Positions 28,725-38,800 of a stretch of 64,000 nucleotides of DNA are shown piece after piece (position 1 is the stretch's first letter; the number at the start of each line of letters is the position of its first letter). Under the pieces are notes generated by a model that was not told the DNA's origin, did not search any database, and was given only the letters and a program-made list of their open reading frames with translations. Made by a program: the position numbers and the translations under genes. Origin of the DNA: Micrococcaceae bacterium Sec5.8 (GTDB taxonomy: Bacteria > Actinomycetota > Actinomycetes > Actinomycetales > Micrococcaceae); contig CP143429.1 of NCBI GenBank assembly GCA_039636775.1, positions 2,108,001-2,172,000 on the forward strand, written 5' to 3'.

Positions 28725-29657
28725 ATGACTCAGGCAGCAGCAGGCAGGCGGACACGCCGGGCCGTGCTGGTGCTCGTGCTGCCTGCGGCGCTTGCCCTCT
28801 CCGGCTGCGTGGCCTCATCCCAGCCCGGCATCACCGATTCAGACTCGCCGTCGCAGGCCCTCTCGGCCCTGCCGTCCGCACCCACCACGAGCGCGCCGCT
28901 GGAAACGTCCCAGGCGTCCAACAAGGCCCCGGTGTACTGGATCGGCCGCAGCAACGACAGCACATTCCTCTACCGGGAGTTCCGTGATGTCCCTGAAGAG
29001 GACAACCCGGTGACCCGGGCGCTGCGGGTCATGATGTCCCAGAAACCGCTGGATCCGGACTTCTTTACGCCGTGGCAGAACCCGAAGAAGCTGGCAAGCT
29101 CGATTTCCGGCAAGAACGTGATCACCGTGGATCTATCAGCGGATGCGTTTAACAGCAACGTTGATCCGGCCATGGCCGAGCGTGCGGTCCAGCAACTTGT
29201 CTACACCGCATCGGCGGCTGCCGCCAGCGCCGGGCTCATCGATGCCGGCCAGCTGGTCCAGGTGGTGGTGCTCGTCGACGGGCATACCGACTATGTCGCG
29301 TTCAACCACGTCCGGCTCGGCTCCCCCACCTCACGCAGCGCCGGGATGGTGGCACCGGTGTGGATCATTGATCCCCAGGAAGGGACCACCCTGGCCGATG
29401 GTGCCATCAAGATCTCCGGCCGCAGCACCGCTGCGGGAGGCAAGCTCCGGTGGGACATTCTGCGCATCGATGGCAGCGTCGAAACCCAATACTTGAATGG
29501 GACGGCCACGGCTTCGGCCGAGGCGGGACAGGCGGGAACCTTTAGCATCTCCGCAAACCTGGGACCGGGCAGCTACGAAGTCCGGGTCTCCCAGGTCGGG
29601 GAAGGCAACCCGGACCAGCACCTGTTCGTGGATACCCGCGGGTTCACGGTGGATTAG
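28725..29657 (+). CDS. GerMN/Gmad2 domain lipoprotein
   Basis: A surface lipoprotein (310 aa). The signal peptide carries RRTRR and ends at the lipobox LSGC (about residue 28). A Ser/Thr/Pro linker is followed by a GerMN domain (about 70-195) and a C-terminal Gmad2 immunoglobulin-like domain (about 205-300). GerMN domains occur in spore germination proteins and in LpqB-type lipoproteins, but this organism is not expected to form endospores. Its function at the cell surface is unknown. ATG 28725 gives a normal signal peptide. Confidence 0.85.
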   Translation: MTQAAAGRRTRRAVLVLVLPAALALSGCVASSQPGITDSDSPSQALSALPSAPTTSAPLETSQASNKAPVYWIGRSNDSTFLYREFRDVPEEDNPVTRALRVMMSQKPLDPDFFTPWQNPKKLASSISGKNVITVDLSADAFNSNVDPAMAERAVQQLVYTASAAAASAGLIDAGQLVQVVVLVDGHTDYVAFNHVRLGSPTSRSAGMVAPVWIIDPQEGTTLADGAIKISGRSTAAGGKLRWDILRIDGSVETQYLNGTATASAEAGQAGTFSISANLGPGSYEVRVSQVGEGNPDQHLFVDTRGFTVD

Positions 29658-29688
29658 CCGGCAGCGGAGCGGGCGCGCCGGCGGTCCC

Positions 29689-30468
29689 CTACCAGCGGCC
29701 CAGGATGTCGCTGGCGAGGACGGTGGCGGCCGGCCCGGCCGTGGATGAGCGCAGCACGTGGTGCCCGAGCAGGGCTGTCACGGCGCCGGCGTCGCAGAGC
29801 CTGGTCACTTCCCGCGGGCTGATACCACCCTCAGGTCCGACGATCAGCAGGACCTCGCACCCGGCGTCCGGCCCTCCGGCCCCGGACCCGGCGCCCCGCC
29901 AACCCTCCAGGACCTGGCGCAGCGGGCGCACTGCGTCCTCGTGCAGGATGATGGCGAGGTCCGCGGCGGCCACTGCGGCCTGGAGGCCGGCGCCGTCGAC
30001 GGCGGCGCGGACCTCCGGGATCCAGGCCCGGCGTGCCTGCTTGGCCGCCGCCGTGACCACCGACTGCCATTTGGCGTGCGCTTTGGCCGCACGGTCGGCT
30101 TTCCAGCGGACGATGGACCGTTCCGCCTGCCACGGCACGACGGCGTCAATCCCCAGTTCCGTGGCGGTCTCGGCGGCGAGCTCGTCCCGGTCACCTTTCG
30201 CGAGGGCCTGAACCAGGACCAGGCGGATTCCGGGGCGGGGCTCCTCCGAAAGCTCTGAGCATTCCACCGTCAGCTCGCCTGGCTCGGCGGCGGAGACGGC
30301 ACCGGTCAGCCGTTTGCCGGCGCCGTCGGCAATATCGACCATCTCCCCCACGGCGAGGCGCTTCACCGTGACAGCGTGGCGGGCCTCCGGTCCGTGCAGG
30401 ACAAAGACGGACCCCGGGGCCAGCCCGTCGAGGGTGCCAGGGGAGGTGAAGAAGACCGGGTTGCTCAC
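29689..30468 (-). CDS. rsmE: 16S rRNA m3U1498 methyltransferase
   Basis: A SPOUT-class methyltransferase (259 aa) that methylates N3 of U1498 in 16S rRNA. A small PUA-like N-terminal domain is followed by the knotted domain with LLIVGPEGGISPREV and LRSSTAGPAA. GTG 30468 begins two bases after the dnaJ stop, so it is transcribed with hrcA-dnaJ, a common order. Confidence 0.94.
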   Translation of the reverse strand: MSNPVFFTSPGTLDGLAPGSVFVLHGPEARHAVTVKRLAVGEMVDIADGAGKRLTGAVSAAEPGELTVECSELSEEPRPGIRLVLVQALAKGDRDELAAETATELGIDAVVPWQAERSIVRWKADRAAKAHAKWQSVVTAAAKQARRAWIPEVRAAVDGAGLQAAVAAADLAIILHEDAVRPLRQVLEGWRGAGSGAGGPDAGCEVLLIVGPEGGISPREVTRLCDAGAVTALLGHHVLRSSTAGPAATVLASDILGRW

Positions 30469-30470
30469 CG

Positions 30471-31598
30471 CTACAGGTTACCGAGCCGGTCCCGAAGCTT
30501 CGAGAAGACCCCGCCGCTCGCGGCAAGTTTTCCTTCGGTGAACTGTTCGCCGCGCAGTTTCGCAAGCTGGCGCAGCAGGTCCTCCTGGGCGGCGTCGAGC
30601 TTGGCCGGGGTGTCCACCTGCAGGTGGACCTTGAGGTCGCCGCGGCCGTAGCCACGCAAGTGCGTGACGCCGAGCCCGCGGAGGGTGATGATCTCCCCGG
30701 ACTGGGTGCCGGCCTTGACATCGATCTCCTGCTGGCCGTCGAACGTGTCGAGGTTGAGTTCGGTGCCGAGCGCGGCTGCCGTCATGGGGATGTTCAGGCT
30801 TGCATGCAGGTCGTCGCCGTCGCGAACGTACGTGGCGTCGTTGTTGACCCGGATCTCCACGTAGAGGTCCCCTGCGGGGCCGCCGGCAGGGCCGGCCTCA
30901 CCCTGACCGGAAAGCTGGATGCGGGTGCCGGTAGCGACGCCGGCGGGAACCTTGACCGTCAGGGTGCGCCGGCTGCGGATCCGGCCCTGCCCGGCGCATT
31001 CGTTGCAGGGATCTTTGATGACGGTGCCGAAGCCCTCGCAGGACCCGCAGGGAGCCGTGGTCATGACCTGTCCCAGGATGGACCGCACTGCGCGCTGGAC
31101 CTGGCCGCTGCCGCCGCAAATGTCGCAGCGTTCCGGGTGGCTGCCTTTTTGGCAGCAGGACCCCTCGCAGGTGGGGCAGGTCACGGCGGTGTCCACTTCG
31201 AGTTTCTTGTTGACACCGAACACGGCGTCGCGGAGCTCGATCCGGACGCTGATCAGCGCGTCCTGGCCGCGGCGGACCCTGGACGCGGGCCCGCCCTGGC
31301 CGCCGGCGCCGAAGAAGGTCTCGAAGATATCCTGGAACGCGAATCCCTGGCCGGCGTAGTTGCCGCCGCCGAAGCCGTTGTCGTTGCCGTTCTCGTTACC
31401 GGTGGTGTCGTAGATCCGGCGCTTTTGCGGGTCGGACAGCACCTCGTAGGCGTGCGTGACGGCCTTGAACCGGTCGGAGGCGTCGTCCCCGGGGTTTACG
31501 TCGGGATGGAGTGTCCGGGCCAGTTTTCGGTAGGCCTTCTTGATCTCTTCGCCCGTGGCTTCGCGGGAAACTCCAAGGACGTCGTAGTGGCTGCTCAA
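30471..31598 (-). CDS. dnaJ: Chaperone protein DnaJ
   Basis: A 375-aa Hsp40 that delivers substrates to DnaK and stimulates its ATPase. The J domain has the HPD motif at about residue 32. A short Gly/Phe/Asn linker follows. The zinc-binding region has four CxxC-type motifs (CPTCEGSC, CDICGGSG, CGSCEGFG, CNECAGQG). The C-terminal substrate domain completes it. The TTG start is preceded by AGGAAGAG. It lies behind hrcA, so it is the actinobacterial DnaJ2-type copy under HrcA control rather than the one linked to dnaK. Confidence 0.95.
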   Translation of the reverse strand: MSSHYDVLGVSREATGEEIKKAYRKLARTLHPDVNPGDDASDRFKAVTHAYEVLSDPQKRRIYDTTGNENGNDNGFGGGNYAGQGFAFQDIFETFFGAGGQGGPASRVRRGQDALISVRIELRDAVFGVNKKLEVDTAVTCPTCEGSCCQKGSHPERCDICGGSGQVQRAVRSILGQVMTTAPCGSCEGFGTVIKDPCNECAGQGRIRSRRTLTVKVPAGVATGTRIQLSGQGEAGPAGGPAGDLYVEIRVNNDATYVRDGDDLHASLNIPMTAAALGTELNLDTFDGQQEIDVKAGTQSGEIITLRGLGVTHLRGYGRGDLKVHLQVDTPAKLDAAQEDLLRQLAKLRGEQFTEGKLAASGGVFSKLRDRLGNL

Positions 31599-31691
31599 AG
31601 TGTGTTTCTCTTCCTGGTAGTACTGCCTGTTGGGGGCAAGAAGTCTGGTGCCCGGCTGGTGCGCCGCGCGGTGGAGGGTGGACCCGGCCCG

Positions 31692-32705
31692 TCAGGGGCC
31701 AAGGATCCTGGAAAGGTAGCGTGCGACCGCCCGGACGGCGGCCATGGTGGTGGGATAGTCCATCCGCGTGGGGCCCAGCACGCCTACTTTCGCAGTCGCG
31801 TCCGGTCCGTAGCCGGTGGCCACCACCGATGCTTCTGCGAGGCCGTCGTACGGGTTCTCCCGGCCAATGCTGACCGTAACGCCCCTCGGGTCCGCCGCCA
31901 TGTCGCTGAGCAGGCGGAGCATGACCACCTGTTCCTCGAGGGCTTCCAGGACCGGGCCGATGGTCAACGGGAAGTCGACGTTGGACCGGGCCAGGTTGGC
32001 CGTTCCGGCCATCACCATGCGTTCCTCGCGGCTGCTGGTGGCCAGTGCCTCAAGGCCACGGGCCAGGGCCTGGGCGGCGCTGCGCCGCGCGGGCGGGCAG
32101 CTGGCGGCCACGGACTGCAAGGAGTGCGGCAGCAGGTTCAGCGGGGTCCCGGTGAGACTGCCAAGGAACCGCGTGCGCAGTTCCGACAACGCCTCATCCG
32201 AAAGGTCCTGTGCCACGTCGATGACGCGTTGTTCCACCTTGCCGGTGTCCGCGATCAGCACCGCCAGCACCTTGCGGGGCGCCAGCAGGACAAATTCAAT
32301 GTGCCGTACCTTGGCCCGGCTGAGGTGCGGGTACTGCACGACGGCGACCTGGTTGGTCAGCTGCGAGAGCAGCCGGACTGTCCGGTCCAGGACATCATCG
32401 AGGTCCTCGGAGCCTTCCAGCAAGGCCTGGATGGCGCGCCGCTCCGCGGGCGAGAGTGGCTTGACCGCCGAGATCTGGTCCACGAAGAGCCGGTAGCCCT
32501 TGTCGGTGGGGATTCGCCCGGCACTGGTGTGCGGAGCTGTGATCAGGCCCTCGTCTTCCAAAGCAGCCATGTCGTTACGGATGGTGGCGCTGGACACGCC
32601 GAGGTGGTGCCGCTCCACAAGGGCCTTGGACCCGACGGGTTCCCGCGAATGGACATAGTCCTCCACGATGGCCCGCAGTACTTCAAGTTTGCGTGGTTCG
32701 CTCAC
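31692..32705 (-). CDS. hrcA: Heat-inducible transcription repressor HrcA
   Basis: HrcA (337 aa) binds CIRCE elements and represses chaperone genes until heat or misfolded protein removes it. The N-terminal winged helix includes PRKLEVLRAIVEDYV and GVSSATIRNDMAALE. The GAF-like and dimerisation parts follow. GTG 32705 has AGGAGG seven bases upstream, which is why it is preferred over longer frames. A CIRCE lies 84 bases upstream, so the gene is autoregulated and carries dnaJ with it. Confidence 0.96.
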   Translation of the reverse strand: MSEPRKLEVLRAIVEDYVHSREPVGSKALVERHHLGVSSATIRNDMAALEDEGLITAPHTSAGRIPTDKGYRLFVDQISAVKPLSPAERRAIQALLEGSEDLDDVLDRTVRLLSQLTNQVAVVQYPHLSRAKVRHIEFVLLAPRKVLAVLIADTGKVEQRVIDVAQDLSDEALSELRTRFLGSLTGTPLNLLPHSLQSVAASCPPARRSAAQALARGLEALATSSREERMVMAGTANLARSNVDFPLTIGPVLEALEEQVVMLRLLSDMAADPRGVTVSIGRENPYDGLAEASVVATGYGPDATAKVGVLGPTRMDYPTTMAAVRAVARYLSRILGP

Positions 32706-32788
32706 ACTCCACCTCCTCTCGACTGTCCTGCATCCGGTGCCGCTTCCCGCCGGCCGCGGCGGATGCAGGGTGGCCGGATGAGCAGTGG

Positions 32789-32815
32789 TTAGCACTCGAC
32801 ATGCCTAAGTGCTAA
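32789..32815. promoter_or_regulatory. CIRCE operator for hrcA-dnaJ
   Basis: Nine-base arms TTAGCACTC and AAGTGCTAA with a nine-base spacer match the CIRCE consensus with one mismatch in the right arm. It lies 84-110 bases upstream of hrcA and is the expected HrcA binding site. It is also near the start of the divergent DUF3097 region. Confidence 0.95.
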
Positions 32816-32936
32816 CCAGTCTAATATGAGTCACCCCGTTGTTAGCATTGAATGCGCTCCCGGCATTCCTCCCGGGGTGCGTGTTTTGGGGCACAGCCCG
32901 CCCGCAGCAAACCGAACGCAAAGCAGTGTGTATCCG

Positions 32937-33794
32937 ATGTCGTACCAGAACTGGGGTCCGCAGGACCTCTCTGCCCCCGCCAAAGCCCAGCTCCCGGAAG
33001 TGCCCGTGGAGCGCGGAATGGTGCTCGAGGACGTGCAATCCGGCTGGGTGGGTGCCGTGACGCGGGTGGAGAAGTCCGGGGGGATGCATGTGGTTGCCCT
33101 CGAAGACCGCCGCGGCAAATCCCGGTCATTCCGCCTCGGATTCGGTTTCCTCCTGGCGGGCCAGCCGATCCGCCTGATACCCCCGGCGCCCCGCCCGGCG
33201 CCAACGGGCGCGGCCGCCGCAGGCGCCAGAACCGCGTCCGGTTCGGTCCGGGTGGAGGGCCAGCGCGCCCAGGTCGCCAAAGCGAGCCGGATTTGGGTGG
33301 AGGGCAAGCACGACGCCGAGCTCGTCGAGAAGGTCTGGGGTGACGATCTCCGGGTGGAGGGCATCGTCGTCGAACCCTTGCATGGCATTGACGACCTCGC
33401 CGGTGCGGTGGCAGCCTTCCGCCCCGGGCCCGGGCGCCGCCTGGGCGTCCTGGTGGATCACCTGGTGCCCGATTCCAAGGAATCCCGGATTGCCGCCGCC
33501 GTGATGGCGTCCCCCGGGGCGGCCGGCAATGTCCTGATCGTCGGCCACCCCTACGTGGATGTCTGGCAGGCGATTCGGCCTGCCGTCCTGGGGATCGAGG
33601 CGTGGCCGGTGATCCCCCGCGGCGTAGATTGGAAGACCGGGATCCTGACAGCCTTCGGCTGGCCGCACAGCACCAAGGAGGACATCGGCCTGGGCTGGCA
33701 GAAACTCCTCGGCGCGGTCCGCAACTACGCCGATCTGGAGCCATCCCTGCTGGGCCGGGTGGAAGAGGTTATTGACTTCCTCACAGTTCCCTGA
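32937..33794 (+). CDS. DUF3097 protein
   Basis: An actinobacterial protein (285 aa) of unknown function. An N-terminal stretch of about 80 residues is followed by a Pro/Ala-rich linker. The central and C-terminal part (from WVEGKHDAELVEKVWGDD) looks Toprim-like: it has an acidic EGKHD motif and LGVLVDHLVPDSKE. ATG 32937 is taken because the family starts around SYQNWGPQD. No ribosome binding site precedes it, and CAGTGT lies seven bases upstream, so it may be leaderless. A nucleic-acid role is possible but unproven. Confidence 0.82.
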   Translation: MSYQNWGPQDLSAPAKAQLPEVPVERGMVLEDVQSGWVGAVTRVEKSGGMHVVALEDRRGKSRSFRLGFGFLLAGQPIRLIPPAPRPAPTGAAAAGARTASGSVRVEGQRAQVAKASRIWVEGKHDAELVEKVWGDDLRVEGIVVEPLHGIDDLAGAVAAFRPGPGRRLGVLVDHLVPDSKESRIAAAVMASPGAAGNVLIVGHPYVDVWQAIRPAVLGIEAWPVIPRGVDWKTGILTAFGWPHSTKEDIGLGWQKLLGAVRNYADLEPSLLGRVEEVIDFLTVP

Positions 33795-33955
33795 GCGGGG
33801 CTGCCGAAAAGCTACGGTTCAGAAGCATCTGCCAGCGGGCCGATCCGTGATTCCGCGCCCGAGCACGTATTCTTGGTACGGCGGCTGCGCTCCCTGCGCA
33901 GCCTTGGCACCTCCCGGCACCAACGCACCACCGCACTCTTAAAGGACGACACACC

Positions 33956-34375
33956 GTGGCAGATGACGCACGCGAACACATCGGCAACCAGGCCGGCCAT
34001 GGCCAGCCCCCGTACCATGGCGTTCCGGCAAATGCACTGCCGCTTACTGCGAGTGAGGACCGGCAGTGGGCCACGCTGGCCCACTTCGGCGGCATTCTGG
34101 GCTGCGTGCCCGCGCTGGTGATCTACCTGATTTTCAAGGACCGCGGCCCGTTCACGGCGCAGGAGTCCAAGGAAGCTCTGAACTTTACGCTGCCGCCCAC
34201 GATTGCCGCCGTAGTGTGCAACCTGCTGGTGTTCGTTCCGGTGGTGGGCAATATTTTCGCGGTCCTGGCCACCGTCATCTGGATCGCCGTGACGTGCTTC
34301 TCTGTGGCCGCCGGCATCCGCGTCAACCGCGGCCAGCCGCACCGCTACGGCTTCAATCTCCGCTGGGTCCAGTAG
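33956..34375 (+). CDS. DUF4870 membrane protein (Tic20-like)
   Basis: A small membrane protein (139 aa). A hydrophilic N-terminus of about 35 residues carries a His/Pro-rich stretch. ASEDRQWATLAHFGGILG is the DUF4870 hallmark. Predicted helices lie near residues 42-60, 80-98 and 100-120. The GTG start has AAAGGA nine bases upstream. Its function is unknown. It is convergent with hemW. Confidence 0.85.
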   Translation: MADDAREHIGNQAGHGQPPYHGVPANALPLTASEDRQWATLAHFGGILGCVPALVIYLIFKDRGPFTAQESKEALNFTLPPTIAAVVCNLLVFVPVVGNIFAVLATVIWIAVTCFSVAAGIRVNRGQPHRYGFNLRWVQ

Positions 34376-34414
34376 GGCTGCAACTCCCGTCCTGCCGGGT
34401 CCAGCCCTGGCGGA

Positions 34415-35653
34415 TCAGTCCGGCAGGATCCTGCGGACCACCGCGTCCGCGAGCAGCCGGCCTTTCAGTGTCAGGATCAGGCTGCCGTGGAAAGCCGCGG
34501 CCGGGTCAATGAGCCCGTCGGCGATGAGGCCTGCGACGGCGTGCCGCCCGGTGTCCCCCAGCCCGCCCAGGCTGGCGATCTCCAACCCTGAATTCAAGCG
34601 CGCTTCCAGCATGACGCGTTCGACGTTGCGGGTCTGCGCATCGAGGGTTTCCCGGCCCGCGGCAGGTGAGAGCCCGGCGTCCAGCCGGCTGGCATAGGCG
34701 ACGGGGTGTTTGACGTTCCACCAGCGCACGCCGCCCACATGGGAGTGCGCTCCGGGGCCGATTCCCCACCAGTCATCGCCCCGCCAGTAGGCAAGGTTGT
34801 GGCGGCAAGCCTGCTCCGGGGTCCGGGACCAGTTGCTTACCTCGTACCAGGAAAGCCCGGCGGCGGAGATGAGCTGGTCGGCGAGTTCGTATTTGGCCGC
34901 GTGGTCGTCGTCGTCGATTCCCGGGACCTCGCCGCGGCGGATCTGCGCGGCCAGCTTGGTGCCTTCCTCGACAATCAGCGCGTAGGCGCTGATGTGGTCC
35001 GGCTGATAGGACAGCGCGGTCTCCAGTGAGTAACGCCAGTCAGCCAGCGACTCCCCCGGTGTTCCATAGATCAGGTCGAGGCTGACGGCGAGTCCGGCCT
35101 CCCGGGCCCACTGGACGGCCTGGGGTACACGGCTGGGCGTGTGGGTGCGGTCCAGTACCTTGAGCACGTGCGGTACCGCCGACTGCATGCCGAAAGAGAC
35201 GCGGGTGAACCCGGCGTCGGCGAGCAACTGCAGGGATTCCGGCGTCACGGAGTCGGGGTTCGCCTCGGTGGTGACCTCGGCGCCGGGTTCGAGGCCCCAG
35301 GCTGCGACGGCGGCGGTGAGGATGCGGGCCAGGTCCTCCGCCGGGAGCAGGGTGGGTGTGCCGCCGCCGAAGAAGACGGTGCTGAGCGGGCGTTTCGGTA
35401 GGCCGCTGGTTAACAGCACGTCCGCCGCGAAGCCGACTTCGGCGACGGCGGTACCCGCGTAGGCGTCCTGGGAGGCGCCGCCGCCGAGCTCGGTGGCGGT
35501 GTAGGTGTTGAAGTCGCAGTAGCCGCAGCGCACGGCGCAGAACGGGATATGCACGTAGAGCCCGAACGCCCGGCCGGCGGCGCTCTCCAGCGCCTGGCCG
35601 GGCAGCAGCCCGTCCGGTGGTGCTGGATCGCCCAGCGGCAGGGCGCTAGGCAC
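34415..35653 (-). CDS. hemW: Radical SAM heme chaperone HemW
   Basis: HemW (412 aa) resembles oxygen-independent coproporphyrinogen oxidase but is now regarded as a heme chaperone. The radical SAM cluster motif CAVRCGYCDF (CxxxCxxC) lies at about residues 38-47. FFGGGTPTLL and the HemN C-terminal domain follow. The start is GTG 35653, 42 bases after lepA; transcription with lepA is usual in actinobacteria. Confidence 0.93.
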   Translation of the reverse strand: MPSALPLGDPAPPDGLLPGQALESAAGRAFGLYVHIPFCAVRCGYCDFNTYTATELGGGASQDAYAGTAVAEVGFAADVLLTSGLPKRPLSTVFFGGGTPTLLPAEDLARILTAAVAAWGLEPGAEVTTEANPDSVTPESLQLLADAGFTRVSFGMQSAVPHVLKVLDRTHTPSRVPQAVQWAREAGLAVSLDLIYGTPGESLADWRYSLETALSYQPDHISAYALIVEEGTKLAAQIRRGEVPGIDDDDHAAKYELADQLISAAGLSWYEVSNWSRTPEQACRHNLAYWRGDDWWGIGPGAHSHVGGVRWWNVKHPVAYASRLDAGLSPAAGRETLDAQTRNVERVMLEARLNSGLEIASLGGLGDTGRHAVAGLIADGLIDPAAAFHGSLILTLKGRLLADAVVRRILPD

Positions 35654-35695
35654 CGGCCGGACCGGGCTGCGCGGGGACGGTCGTTGAAGGCACGG

Positions 35696-37549
35696 CTACT
35701 TCTTGGCCTTGTCCTTGGACTCGTCCGTGGTGAGGGCGGCAACGAAGGCTTCCTGCGGGACCTCGACGCGGCCCACCATCTTCATGCGCTTCTTGCCTTC
35801 CTTTTGCTTCTCCAGCAGTTTGCGCTTCCGGGTGATGTCACCGCCGTAGCATTTGGCGAGCACATCCTTGCGGATGGCGCGGATGCTCTCCCGGGCAATG
35901 ATGCGGGATCCGATGGCAGCCTGGATGGGCACTTCGAACTGCTGGCGTGGAATGAGTTCGCGCAGCTTGCCGGTCATCATCACGCCGTACGCGTAGGCCT
36001 TCTCCCGGTGGGTGATGGCACTGAAAGCGTCCACCTGTTCACCCTGAAGCATAATGTCCACCTTGACCAGATCGGCGACCTGATCGCCGTCGGCCTTCCA
36101 GTCCAGCGAACCGTAGCCGCGGGTCCGTGACTTGAGGATGTCGAAGAAGTCGAAGACGATTTCGGCCAGCGGGAGCCGGTACCGGATCTCCACCCGGTCC
36201 TCGGAAAGGTAGTCCATGCCGCCCATGACGCCGCGGCGGCTCTGGCACAGTTCCATGATGGCGCCGACGAATTCGTTGGGCGCCAGGATGGTGGCGGACA
36301 CCATCGGTTCGCGCACCTCGGCGACCTTGCCGGTCGGGTATTCGCTGGGGTTGGTGACGTGGACGACCTTCTTGTCCTCGAGGGTCACCTCGTATTCCAC
36401 GTTGGGGGCGGTGGAGATCAGGTCCAGGTTGTATTCGCGTTCCAGCCGCTCGCGGGTGATTTCCAGGTGCAGGAGGCCCAGGAAGCCCACCCTGAAACCG
36501 AAGCCCAGCGCTGCGGACGTCTCTGGCTCGTAGACCAGCGCGGCGTCGTTGAGCATCAGCTTCTCGAGCGCATCGCGGAGCACCGGGTAGTCGGTGCCGT
36601 CCAGCGGGTACAGCCCGGAAAAGACCATCGGCTTGGCGTCCGCGTAGCCCGGGAGGGAGTCGGTGGCCGGCTTCGCAAGGTTGGTGACGGTGTCGCCCAC
36701 CTTGGACAGGCGCACGTCCTTCACCCCGGTGATGAGGTAGCCCACTTCCCCGACGCCCAGGCCCTTGGAGGGGGTGGGTTCCGGGGAGCTGACGCCGATC
36801 TCCAGGAGTTCATGGGTGGCGCGGGTGGACATCATCTGGATGCGTTCGCGGGGATGCAGCATCCCGTCAACCACGCGGACGTACGTGACGACGCCGCGGT
36901 AGGTGTCATAGACGGAGTCGAAAATCATGGCGCGGGCCGGCGCGTCCGGGTTGCCCACGGGGGCCGGCAGGTCGCGGACGATCTTGTCCAGCAGCACCTC
37001 GACGCCCATGCCGGTCTTGCCGGAAACGCGGAGCACGTCGTCCGGGTCGCCGCCGATCAGGTTGGCGAGTTCCGCCGCGTACTTCTCAGGCTGTGCCGCG
37101 GGGAGGTCGATCTTGTTCAGGACCGGAATGATGGTGAGGTTGTTTTCCATCGCCAGGTAGAGGTTGGCGAGGGTCTGGGCCTCGATGCCCTGGGCCGCGT
37201 CCACCAGAAGGATGGCGCCTTCGCAGGCGGCCAGGGAGCGGGAGACCTCATAGGTGAAGTCAACGTGTCCGGGGGTGTCGATCATGTTCAGCGCGTAGCT
37301 GGTTCCGTCGAGCTCCCAGGGCATGCGGACTGCCTGGGACTTGATGGTGATGCCGCGTTCGCGCTCAATGTCCATGCGGTCCAGGTACTGGGCCTTCATG
37401 TCACGGGACTGGACGACGCCGGTGTACTGGAGCATCCGGTCGGCCAGCGTGGACTTGCCGTGGTCAATGTGCGCAATGATGCAGAAGTTCCGGATGATGG
37501 CCGGATCTGTTGCGGCAGGCACCGGGGCGGTGCGGGCCATGGGAGACAC
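35696..37549 (-). CDS. lepA: Elongation factor 4 (LepA)
   Basis: A translational GTPase (617 aa) that acts on stalled or assembling ribosomes. G motifs are [21 protein letters not shown] and NKID. Domains II, III and V follow, and the LepA-specific C-terminal domain ends in a lysine-rich tail. GTG 37549 has AAGGA seven bases upstream; ATG 37540 is an internal alternative. The length matches the family. Confidence 0.97.
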   Translation of the reverse strand: MSPMARTAPVPAATDPAIIRNFCIIAHIDHGKSTLADRMLQYTGVVQSRDMKAQYLDRMDIERERGITIKSQAVRMPWELDGTSYALNMIDTPGHVDFTYEVSRSLAACEGAILLVDAAQGIEAQTLANLYLAMENNLTIIPVLNKIDLPAAQPEKYAAELANLIGGDPDDVLRVSGKTGMGVEVLLDKIVRDLPAPVGNPDAPARAMIFDSVYDTYRGVVTYVRVVDGMLHPRERIQMMSTRATHELLEIGVSSPEPTPSKGLGVGEVGYLITGVKDVRLSKVGDTVTNLAKPATDSLPGYADAKPMVFSGLYPLDGTDYPVLRDALEKLMLNDAALVYEPETSAALGFGFRVGFLGLLHLEITRERLEREYNLDLISTAPNVEYEVTLEDKKVVHVTNPSEYPTGKVAEVREPMVSATILAPNEFVGAIMELCQSRRGVMGGMDYLSEDRVEIRYRLPLAEIVFDFFDILKSRTRGYGSLDWKADGDQVADLVKVDIMLQGEQVDAFSAITHREKAYAYGVMMTGKLRELIPRQQFEVPIQAAIGSRIIARESIRAIRKDVLAKCYGGDITRKRKLLEKQKEGKKRMKMVGRVEVPQEAFVAALTTDESKDKAKK

Positions 37550-37718
37550 GCAGGGTCCTTACTGTTGGCAATACTGACTGACGGCAATACTGGTGGTTTT
37601 TGTGCGGAACGGCGCTGCGGACGGGTGTCCGTCCTGCGGCGTGCCGCGTTTATCGTTCCTATAGTCTCCCACGTCCGGGCCCGCCGGAGTGCATCCTCCT
37701 GCCCGGCCGGGCGGCCGG

Positions 37719-37724
37719 TATGGT
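37719..37724 (+). promoter_or_regulatory. -10 element of the PemK-like gene (leaderless)
   Basis: TATGGT is followed by six bases and ATG 37731. No Shine-Dalgarno is present. Confidence 0.5.
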
Positions 37725-37730
37725 ATCCCC

Positions 37731-38336
37731 ATGGCTTGGAACTTACGCTCAATTGGCAACGCAGTCCGCGGCGCTCTGCGCCTGCTCGAAGGACGCCCCG
37801 GCTCGATGCCCGGCAGCTCCGGCAAAGCCCGGCCGTCCACACCGAAGCCCGCCCGGGGCCGTCCGGGCGGGAAACTGCCTGGCACTAAACCGGGCGGACG
37901 CCCCAGTGCGGGGCATGCCGCCGCCGGCCTGACCGGCACGTATCCCGGCGACTTCCGTGGAACGGCGACGATTACCTACGCCCCCTCCCCCAACGGCCTG
38001 CCCGAGCCAGGTGAGGTCGTTTGGACCTGGGTACCGTACGAAGAGGACTATTCCCAGGGCAAGGACCGCCCGGTACTGCTGGTGGGCACCAGCGGCCGGT
38101 ATCTGCTGGCCCTCATGCTGACCAGCAAGGACCACGACGGCGATCCGCGCCGGACCGGCGACTATGTCGACATTGGCACCGGCCGCTGGGACTCGCAGGG
38201 GCGCCCCAGCGAAGCGAAACTGGACCGGATCCTGCAGATCAATCCGCGTGATGTCCGGCGTGAAGGGGCCATCCTCGATGCCAAGAGCTTCAGTGTTGTG
38301 GCCGCGGCCCTGCAGGCCCGCCACGGGTGGCGCTAA
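37731..38336 (+). CDS. PemK/MazF-like domain protein without antitoxin
   Basis: A 201-aa protein. The first 80 or so residues are a basic, Gly/Pro/Lys-rich, probably disordered region. The C-terminal 110 residues resemble the PemK/MazF endoribonuclease fold: GEVVWTWVPYEEDYSQGKDRPVLLVG is the equivalent of the conserved GDVV...RRPVLVV start of MazF. No antitoxin ORF is adjacent; upstream is divergent lepA and downstream is rpsT. It may be a domesticated or inactive relative; toxicity is not implied. Confidence 0.75.
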   Translation: MAWNLRSIGNAVRGALRLLEGRPGSMPGSSGKARPSTPKPARGRPGGKLPGTKPGGRPSAGHAAAGLTGTYPGDFRGTATITYAPSPNGLPEPGEVVWTWVPYEEDYSQGKDRPVLLVGTSGRYLLALMLTSKDHDGDPRRTGDYVDIGTGRWDSQGRPSEAKLDRILQINPRDVRREGAILDAKSFSVVAAALQARHGWR

Positions 38337-38510
38337 CCGCCCGTGCAATCACCACCCTGCCTGCCTTTCTGCTACTATTGACAGCTGTGTGTCCGTGCAG
38401 GTCGACGGCCACAGATGGTTGGTCGCCATAGGTATCCCCACGCCGCTCAGTCAATGGCCAATCTGAAAGCCCTCTAGACCATTTTCCGCATTGAAAAAGA
38501 GAGTTCACAC

Positions 38511-38771
38511 GTGGCTAATATTAAGTCCCAGAAGAAGCGCATCCTCACCAACGAGAAGGCCCGCCTGCGTAACAACGCAGTCAAGTCCGAGCTGAAGACG
38601 GCCATCCGCGCCGTCAACACCGCCGTTGAGTCCACCGACAAGGATGCTGCGGCTACCGCACTGCTTTCCGCCAGCCGCAAGCTGGACAAGGCTGTCAGCA
38701 AGGGTGTTCTGCACAAGAACAACGCTGCCAACCGCAAGTCGGCCATCTCCAAGAAGGTCAACGCGCTCTAA
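38511..38771 (+). CDS. rpsT: 30S ribosomal protein S20
   Basis: Ribosomal protein S20 (86 aa), a basic helical protein that binds 16S rRNA early in assembly. The sequence [20 protein letters not shown] and the Ala/Lys-rich helices are typical. The start is GTG, with GAGAG about eight bases upstream. It is monocistronic, with a terminator at 38801-38826, and sits back-to-tail with holA, a very common placing in actinobacteria. Confidence 0.97.
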   Translation: MANIKSQKKRILTNEKARLRNNAVKSELKTAIRAVNTAVESTDKDAAATALLSASRKLDKAVSKGVLHKNNAANRKSAISKKVNAL

Positions 38772-38800
38772 GGCTTCCAGTTCACTCGAACTGACGATCG

